Source of the DNA: Gemmatimonadota bacterium
GTDB lineage: Bacteria > Orphanbacterota > Orphanbacteria > Orphanbacterales > Orphanbacteraceae
DNA: 6,307 bases
NCBI GenBank assembly: GCA_013002425.1
Contig: JABDJQ010000427.1
Span: 1 to 6,307, forward strand
Direction: 5' to 3'
Shown piece after piece: positions 1-6,307 of the stretch. Every line of letters begins with the position of its first letter. Positions within the stretch are counted from its first letter, which is position 1. The notes below the pieces were generated by a model. It was not told the origin of the DNA. It was given only the letters and a program-made list of their open reading frames with translations, and made no database searches. Made by a program: the position numbers and the translations under genes.

Positions 1-2638
1 TTCCGTCCCACTCGACACGACGTTCTCCGGACTCGACGGACGTTTCGTCGAGCAGCGTCCGTACGAGACGTCCGGCGGTGTCGTAAACATCGATCCGGAC
101 CGGTGTCGACTCCGCGAGCTCGAAGAAGAGCGTGGTCTTCGGGTTGAACGGATTCGGGCGGTTCGGATGAAGCTTAGATTGCGGCAGCGGCTCGCCCGCG
201 GCGACCGAAGTCGGAAGCACCACCTGGAACTGGCGCATCATTTCGTGATCCTCGTGCTCGAGGATATGGCAGTGATACGCGTAGAGCCCCGTGTAGTCCT
301 CGAAGCGCGCGATCACGCGCAGCACTTCGTTCGGACCGACCGGCGCGGTGTCTTTCCAGCCCGCCTCGTTCGGATCCGGCGGAACCGGAACACCCGTAAG
401 CTGCACGGTGTCCGCCACGATCTGGAACGGCTGACGGTCGAGCACCTGGAAGAACACGAGGTGCATGTGCATCGGATGTGCAATGCCCGACTTGTTCACG
501 AAACGCCAGATTTCGGTATCGTCGAGTTCCGGGAATTCCGTGATGTCATCCCAGTGAAGGCCGTTGATCGTCCAGATCTGTCCCGCGCACGCGTCGACCT
601 CTTTCTCGAGAATGAAGTCGCGCGTGAGAGACGCGTTCCCTTCGAGCAGCGTCTCGAACGTCGTCAGCGTGCCGGGAATCGCCGCGGTGTGCCCCGCGGC
701 GCCCTGCACGACGAACTTCATGACGTCGGGAATGACGTTCGTGCCCGGAGTGCCCGGCCACGGTGCCGGCGCGTCGTTCACGAGCAGGATTTCCGTACCC
801 GGAGTTTCCCCCGCGAAGTCGATGACGATGTCCGCCCGCTCGCCGCTCGTCAGTACGAGCGTGTCGACGAGGACGGGTTCCGGAAGAAGACCGCCGTCCG
901 AACCGATCTGCGTGAACGACGCGGCGTTGGAAAGCGAGAATCGATACGTGCGTGAGTTCGAACCGTTCAGAAGCCGGAAGCGGTACTTGCCCTGGTCCAC
1001 GTTCAGATACGGCCACACTTTTCCGTTCACGAGAATCTTGTCGCCGAAGAAGTGCTCCTGCCACTCTGCCGGATAGCTCAGTTCGCCGTTCGGCTGGAAG
1101 AGACGGTCCTGGACCACGATCGGGATTTCATAGGAGCCCGCCGGCAGTCCGAGCGGCGCTTCGAGCGTGTCGCGCACGATGTAGAAGCCCGCAAGCCCCA
1201 TCATCACGTTCAGCCGCGTGATTCCGAGCGCGTGGTCGTGGTACCAGAGCGTGGCCGCCGGCTGGTTGTTCGGATAGACGTACGTGCGCTGGTCGCCCGG
1301 CAGGAACGTCGAATCGGGATAGCCGTCGACCTCGGGCGGCACGTGGCCGCCGTGGAGATGCGTCACGACGCGCGGAGTCGGACCGTGCATGTTCGGACCG
1401 TGCATGCAGAGGTCCACCGGGAGAAAGTGGTCCGTACGCAGCGTTCCGAGCGTGTCGCGCAGATCGTTGATCCAGTTGACCGTGATCGGGAAGTCCTGTG
1501 TCGTTTCGAGCGTCGGTCCGGGATAGCTTCCGCCGTATCCCCAGACGGTCGTGGGGGGCAGTTCGCTGTGAAGCTGCTGCTGGAACTGCGTGATCGCCAT
1601 GTCGTAGGTCGCGATTCCGCCGGCCGTGCCCGATGTCGGCGTCGCGACGCCGGGAATCGGAAGCGGGTCGAGGAACGGCGTCAGCACGATCGGGCAGAGA
1701 CCCGGCGCGCAGGCCGAGCCGTCACCCTGATACGTACCCCCCTGAGACGCGCACTCGGCGGCTGTCGTGTCGATACACGTGCCGTCGTCGAAACAGCAGG
1801 CGCCGATCGGCACGACGCACGGATCGGGCGAGCAGGTCGTTCCGTCGCCCTGGTAGACGCCCGAACCGGCCGCGCAGTCCACGGCCGTCACGACCGCGCA
1901 GCTGTCGCCCGGAAAGCAGCACGCTCCCACGACCTGCACGGGCGTATACCAGACTTCGAGTTCGGGGCGGCGCGACACGTTGCTGTTGGTGCGGCTGTCG
2001 AAACGCTTCGCTCTCTCCGTGCCGGTTTCGGGGCCGATCACGAACCAGCCGTAGTTCGTGCCCGGGGTGTCGAGCCAGGACTGCACGTCGGCCGTCATCG
2101 CGACGGACATCCAGTCGTAGTATCCGTTGTTGCCGACCGGCGTCGTCGCGCTCGCCGTTCCGCTGAAATCGCCGCCGGAGGTGGACCACAGGGTCCCCGG
2201 CCAGAACGCGTAATTCCATGTGGCGTCGTTTGTGTCGGCCGGCGCCCCTTTTCCTTCTTCACCGTCCGCGTGCGACCCGGCTTCTCCCCAGTTCGAGAGA
2301 GCGCGGTGAAGAGAGATGTTTTCCGTCCCCGCCTGTGTCCGGGACATGCGGAGCGTAAGGCGAACGCTGTCGATCGTCGCACCCGCGGGAATGTTCGCGG
2401 CGATATCGAACGCGATCAGAGCGCGCCTCTTGTTCGGATCTTTCGTGTTACCTGCGAAGAAGTGGTCGCCCGCCCCGTTGCTGAACTCGACCTCTTCCTC
2501 GTAGATCGAGTTGTCCATCGAAGCGGGCAGCGCCGCAAGATCGCCGAACGCAGGGCGCGTGAAGAGAAAGATCGCCGCGAACAAGGCGAAGATCCAGTAA
2601 AGCGTCCCCTGCTTCCATTGACAGGAATTCCGTCTCAT
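1..2638 (-). CDS. Secreted CotA-like multicopper oxidase with DNRLRE-type domain, two GACC repeats and sorting tail (3' partial)
   Basis: A four-copper laccase-type oxidase, predicted to oxidise phenolics or metal ions with reduction of O2 to water outside the cytoplasm. 879 codons are visible and the frame runs off the left edge. Residues 1-32 form a signal peptide (hydrophobic 13-27, likely cleavage after AFG32). Residues about 37-230 resemble a DNRLRE / CBM96-like beta domain. Two six-cysteine repeats start at G238 and G279 ('GACCF'). The oxidase core spans about 317-812, close to the size of CotA (~513 aa). Copper motifs are HLHGGH (427-432), WYHDH (465-469), HPMHMH (721-726) and HCHILEHEDHEMM (789-801). 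By analogy with CotA, type 1 ligands are H721, C790, H795 and axial M800; the type 2/3 ligands are the remaining eight histidines of these motifs. From 823, 'LHPNRPNPFNP' opens a FlgD-like / T9SS type A sorting-type domain. The start is supported by GGAGGT just upstream and by the signal peptide. The oxidase class is certain; the substrate is unknown. Confidence 0.93.
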   Translation of the reverse strand, partial: MRRNSCQWKQGTLYWIFALFAAIFLFTRPAFGDLAALPASMDNSIYEEEVEFSNGAGDHFFAGNTKDPNKRRALIAFDIAANIPAGATIDSVRLTLRMSRTQAGTENISLHRALSNWGEAGSHADGEEGKGAPADTNDATWNYAFWPGTLWSTSGGDFSGTASATTPVGNNGYYDWMSVAMTADVQSWLDTPGTNYGWFVIGPETGTERAKRFDSRTNSNVSRRPELEVWYTPVQVVGACCFPGDSCAVVTAVDCAAGSGVYQGDGTTCSPDPCVVPIGACCFDDGTCIDTTAAECASQGGTYQGDGSACAPGLCPIVLTPFLDPLPIPGVATPTSGTAGGIATYDMAITQFQQQLHSELPPTTVWGYGGSYPGPTLETTQDFPITVNWINDLRDTLGTLRTDHFLPVDLCMHGPNMHGPTPRVVTHLHGGHVPPEVDGYPDSTFLPGDQRTYVYPNNQPAATLWYHDHALGITRLNVMMGLAGFYIVRDTLEAPLGLPAGSYEIPIVVQDRLFQPNGELSYPAEWQEHFFGDKILVNGKVWPYLNVDQGKYRFRLLNGSNSRTYRFSLSNAASFTQIGSDGGLLPEPVLVDTLVLTSGERADIVIDFAGETPGTEILLVNDAPAPWPGTPGTNVIPDVMKFVVQGAAGHTAAIPGTLTTFETLLEGNASLTRDFILEKEVDACAGQIWTINGLHWDDITEFPELDDTEIWRFVNKSGIAHPMHMHLVFFQVLDRQPFQIVADTVQLTGVPVPPDPNEAGWKDTAPVGPNEVLRVIARFEDYTGLYAYHCHILEHEDHEMMRQFQVVLPTSVAAGEPLPQSKLHPNRPNPFNPKTTLFFELAESTPVRIDVYDTAGRLVRTLLDETSVESGERRVEWDG
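1379..1406 (-). repeat. 15-bp period direct repeat encoding MHGPN-MHGPT in the oxidase
   Basis: A 13-base identical segment (CGGACCGTGCATG on the plus strand) occurs at 1379 and 1394. It encodes MHGPN then MHGPT, residues 412-421, six residues before the first copper motif HLHGGH and preceded by Cys411. It adds two Met and two His close to the expected trinuclear copper site. Confidence 0.7.
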
Positions 2639-2643
2639 GATCC

Positions 2644-2649
2644 ACCTCC
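2644..2649 (-). promoter_or_regulatory. Strong ribosome binding site of the oxidase gene
   Basis: Read on the minus strand, GGAGGT lies five bases before the ATG at 2638, within TGGAGGTGGATC. It is a near-perfect Shine-Dalgarno match and fixes the oxidase start. It is the strongest such site at any gene start in the window. Confidence 0.8.
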
Positions 2650-2669
2650 AGAAAAAGGGCTGATTCTGG
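2648..2669 (-). promoter_or_regulatory. Inverted repeat abutting the oxidase Shine-Dalgarno
   Basis: Perfect 6-bp arms, CCAGAA and TTCTGG, are separated by 10 bases in the leader just before the oxidase start. The arm nearer the gene shares its last two G residues with the Shine-Dalgarno, so folding could partly hide the site. A 6-bp stem is modest and may be chance; no known regulator or riboswitch class is recognised. Confidence 0.3.
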
Positions 2670-2842
2670 CAAAGGTCGGATCCTCGCACGATGCTTCCGC
2701 GTATGCGGAAATCGCGCAGAGAGACTTAGGAGAAGAATCCGGAAAGAGCACGGTATCGGCCAACTGCCCGTTTCGGGCCCCGGCGAGTCCCTCAATACCG
2801 GCTCCGGAGTTCAGGCGGTCCCGCCTCGACTCCTTCGCCGTC

Positions 2843-2848
2843 AGTATA
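2843..2848 (-). promoter_or_regulatory. Candidate -10 box for the oxidase gene (weak)
   Basis: TATACT on the minus strand is a good -10 match about 205 bases before the oxidase ATG. No convincing TTGACA-like box is found 16-18 bases upstream, so the assignment is tentative. If used, the transcript would carry a roughly 200-base leader containing the small hairpins of the intergenic region. Confidence 0.22.
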
Positions 2849-2982
2849 GCTCATGCGAGGTGTGTTTCTGTATAGGGGATTCCCGAAGCAATGGAGGAGA
2901 AGGCTCGAACCCGCCCGCTTTCAGCCGCGCGAAACCCGTGCAATGCTCGAGCCCGGCGACGTAATCACGATTCGTCCGCTCG

Positions 2983-3723
2983 TCAGGCGACCTGCGCGTG
3001 CGCCGCGCGGCGGAACAACAACGCCGATCCGACCCAAAGCCCGGCGAAGAGTCCATTCAGTATCAACGGGCCGGGACCGGCGCTCAGAGCGATCGCGCCG
3101 ACCACTATCTGTGCGAGCGCCGTCGCGAACAGCGCGCGCGCCATTCCATTCGGGTGGAAGCGCGCGACGACGGCGCCGATGATTCCGACCGCGAGCACGC
3201 CGGCATACATCAGGTTGGCGGGGTTGCCCTCGGACCCGATCAGCCCGACGGCCAGATTCATCCAGACCAGGATGAGCGCGGTCGCCACGGCGATGCCGAC
3301 GGCGACCCGATAGGCGGCGGAGCTGCCCTTCCTCGCGATCAGTTCGTACGTGAGCCCCGCGCCGAACACCATGACACCGGCGATCACGAAGTCGGCCGCA
3401 TCCCAGTTCACTTCATCCGTGATCTGCATCGCCAGAAACGGCACCAGCAGTACGAACAAGGTTACGAGCGCAAGGCGAATCATATTCACGTTTTGCATCA
3501 TTTTCTCCCGAAGAAGGGCGGTGAACGTTTCGGCGAACATCCAGAGGGCGCGACCGAACAGTCTTCTTTCTTCCCCTGCGTGCTCTCGGAGAAGATCGGC
3601 GAACGTCTGCTCCATCGATTCGCCGAATCGCCGACGGTACGGCTTCGAATAGAGGCGAAGCAGTTTTGCGTACCAGCACCGGTACCGTCGTATCGACCGT
3701 TCAGATGCCATACGAAAAAGCAT
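2983..3723 (-). CDS. Six-helix membrane protein with N-terminal PadR-associated prefix-like domain
   Basis: Function unknown; it should sit in the cytoplasmic membrane. Residues about 10-75 are a basic, amphipathic helical region ('LLRLYSKPYRRRFGESM' at 21-37). It resembles the short cytoplasmic prefix domains common in membrane proteins and permeases encoded beside PadR regulators. Residues 82-237 hold six predicted membrane segments, near 82-102, 108-129, 138-162, 169-188, 195-214 and 219-237. The 'WMNLAVGLIGSEGNPANLMY' stretch (154-173) resembles what I recall as a conserved uncharacterised membrane family that also occurs without the prefix. The start overlaps the end of padR by 23 bases; a second ATG at 3711 would overlap by 11. 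Neither has a clear Shine-Dalgarno, so translation is probably coupled to padR. An internal start at ATG 3498 is possible. It could sense or execute a membrane-stress output controlled by PadR, but this is inference. Confidence 0.85.
   Translation of the reverse strand: MLFRMASERSIRRYRCWYAKLLRLYSKPYRRRFGESMEQTFADLLREHAGEERRLFGRALWMFAETFTALLREKMMQNVNMIRLALVTLFVLLVPFLAMQITDEVNWDAADFVIAGVMVFGAGLTYELIARKGSSAAYRVAVGIAVATALILVWMNLAVGLIGSEGNPANLMYAGVLAVGIIGAVVARFHPNGMARALFATALAQIVVGAIALSAGPGPLILNGLFAGLWVGSALLFRRAAHAQVA
3505..3509 (-). promoter_or_regulatory. Possible internal ribosome binding site within the membrane-protein gene
   Basis: GGGAG on the minus strand lies six bases before ATG 3498 (Met76) and three before ATG 3501 (Met75). 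This is exactly between the prefix-like region and the first membrane helix. It is a better-placed Shine-Dalgarno than anything upstream of the annotated start at 3723. It could allow a separate 171-residue membrane protein to be made. Confidence 0.35.
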
Positions 3724-4063
3724 TCGGTGAGAGCCGTTTTTCTTCGGCGACGGCCACGACCTCGCGGTATCGCCGCAACTCCGCCTCGAGCGCTTTCCGG
3801 CCCTGGCCGGAGATCGTGTAATACACGCGGCGCTCGTCGTCCATTTCGGGGTCTGTTTTCCTGTCGCTCTCGCGAATCAATCCGGCCTCGAGCATCCGGC
3901 CGAGCGAGCCGTAGAGCGTGCCCGGCCCCATGTTCACCTTGCCCTGGGAATCGGCTTCCACCTGCTTCATGATTCCGTAGCCGTGCCGCTCTTTCGTAGA
4001 GAGCGCGAGGAGTATGTGAAGCACAGCCGGAGTGAGAGGCGCGTTGGCTTTCTTGTTTTTCAT
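3701..4063 (-). CDS. PadR-family transcriptional repressor
   Basis: A 120-residue winged-helix regulator, the usual length of the short PadR subfamily that has a single C-terminal dimerisation helix. Family signatures are visible: LTPAVLHILLAL (10-21), ERHGYGIMKQVE (25-36), the recognition-helix region GPGTLYGSLGRMLEAGLI (46-63), and the wing with RRVYYTISGQGRKAL (78-92). The helix after 93 would pair subunits. Such proteins usually repress their own operon and a membrane or transport gene, and are released by a small ligand or membrane-active drug. Here a repeat cluster overlapping the promoter directly upstream fits autoregulation, and the overlapping downstream membrane gene is the expected co-regulated partner. 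The start ATG at 4063 has no Shine-Dalgarno. The RND transporter lies upstream on the same strand; control of that gene by this PadR cannot be judged because its promoter is outside the window. Confidence 0.95.
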   Translation of the reverse strand: MKNKKANAPLTPAVLHILLALSTKERHGYGIMKQVEADSQGKVNMGPGTLYGSLGRMLEAGLIRESDRKTDPEMDDERRVYYTISGQGRKALEAELRRYREVVAVAEEKRLSPNAFSYGI

Positions 4064-4069
4064 ATCCCG

Positions 4070-4098
4070 ACAATATATCCGTTGCGGATAGATGTCAA
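4070..4098 (-). promoter_or_regulatory. padR promoter (-35 TTGACA, -10 TATTGT or TATATT)
   Basis: On the minus strand a consensus TTGACA occupies 4093-4098. TATTGT at 4070-4075 follows after 17 bases; the overlapping TATATT at 4072-4077 gives a 15-base spacer. Transcription would begin within a few bases of the padR ATG at 4063, leaving little or no 5' leader. This agrees with the lack of a Shine-Dalgarno before that ATG. Confidence 0.65.
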
Positions 4099-4109
4099 GC
4101 GGATATATT
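4072..4109. promoter_or_regulatory. Probable PadR operator: three TATCCG-type half-sites
   Basis: The outer arms AATATATCCG (4072-4081) and CGGATATATT (4100-4109) are a perfect 10-bp inverted repeat around an 18-base centre. A further half-site inside it makes TATCCG-TTG-CGGATA (4076-4090), a perfect 15-bp palindrome. GCGGATA also recurs at 4084 and 4099, a direct repeat of 15-base period. The half-sites overlap the -10 box, fill the spacer and flank the -35 box, an arrangement suited to repression. Binding by the adjacent PadR protein is inferred from position. Confidence 0.65.
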
Positions 4110-4138
4110 CACGGGGAGTCCGGCGAGCGATCGGCTTT
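4110..4138. other. Short gap between the RND stop codon and the padR operator
   Basis: These 29 bases contain no recognisable intrinsic terminator on the minus strand (no GC-rich stem followed by T residues). Read-through from the RND gene into padR is therefore possible. Confidence 0.4.

Positions 4139-6307
<2,169 letters not shown>

Larger units (their letters stand above)
2639..2982. other. Intergenic region upstream of the oxidase, with small hairpins
   Basis: These 344 bases separate the membrane-protein stop from the oxidase start; I find no credible gene. The region holds several small inverted repeats: TTCCGC-GTAT-GCGGAA (2695-2710), GCCCG-TTT-CGGGC (2766-2778) flanked by CGGTAT (2751-2756) and ATACCG (2795-2800), and AGGCG-GTCC-CGCCT (2813-2826). 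On the minus strand none is followed by a T-run, so none is a clear intrinsic terminator. The region probably contains the oxidase promoter and a long 5' leader, plus the 3' end of the upstream message. Confidence 0.5.

Noticed and set aside
2813..2826. Intrinsic terminator of the padR/membrane-protein operon
   Set aside because: The hairpin AGGCG-GTCC-CGCCT has a five-base stem, no following T-run on the minus strand, and lies over 150 bases past the stop codon.
1052..2875. 607-codon open frame on the plus strand
   Set aside because: It lies antisense to the oxidase gene. Its translation is Arg-rich and low in complexity with no recognisable domain, as expected for a GC-rich shadow frame. 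The minus strand carries clear copper motifs.
2889..2935. tRNA-like stretch on the minus strand (GGTTCGAGCC followed by TTCTCCTCCA)
   Set aside because: The T-loop-like TTCGAGC is present, but the flanking bases do not form a T stem (GCGGG against CTTCT). No matching 5' acceptor strand or anticodon arm is found upstream, so it is not a tRNA gene.

Overview
The window carries four genes, all read right to left on the minus strand, in GC-rich DNA. In order of transcription they are: (1) the C-terminal two thirds of an inner-membrane RND efflux transporter (4139-6307, N-terminus outside the window); (2) a small PadR-family repressor (3701-4063); (3) a membrane protein overlapping the end of padR (2983-3723); (4) a very large secreted multicopper oxidase (1-2638, C-terminus outside the window). 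There are no RNA genes, insertion sequences, integrases or CRISPR arrays.

The organism is inferred, not proven. The oxidase ends in a 'PNRPNPFNP' FlgD-like / type IX secretion sorting-type tail. It also holds two 'GACC...' cysteine-rich repeats next to a DNRLRE-type beta domain. This combination suggests the FCB group or neighbouring uncultivated phyla (Eisenbacteria, Krumholzibacteriota or Latescibacteria-like lineages), which often have GC-rich genomes and such modular secreted proteins.

Regulation is clearest between the RND gene and padR. A TTGACA -35 box and a -10 box with 17-bp spacing lie inside a cluster of three TATCCG-type half-sites. One pair forms a perfect 10-bp inverted repeat and another a tight 15-bp palindrome. 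This looks like an autoregulatory PadR operator. The -10 box is so close to the ATG, with no Shine-Dalgarno sequence, that the padR message is probably leaderless. padR and the membrane gene overlap and should be one repressor/membrane-protein operon.

The membrane protein joins a cytoplasmic 'prefix' helical region, of the kind found with PadR regulators, to a six-helix domain that resembles a free-standing uncharacterised family. An internal GGGAG plus ATG at the junction could produce the second part alone.

The 344-bp gap before the oxidase gene contains several short inverted repeats, a weak promoter candidate and a strong ribosome binding site. The oxidase keeps every copper ligand of CotA-type laccases. 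I see no obvious new multi-gene system. The most distinctive items are the oxidase architecture, the padR operator/leaderless promoter, and the two-part membrane protein.
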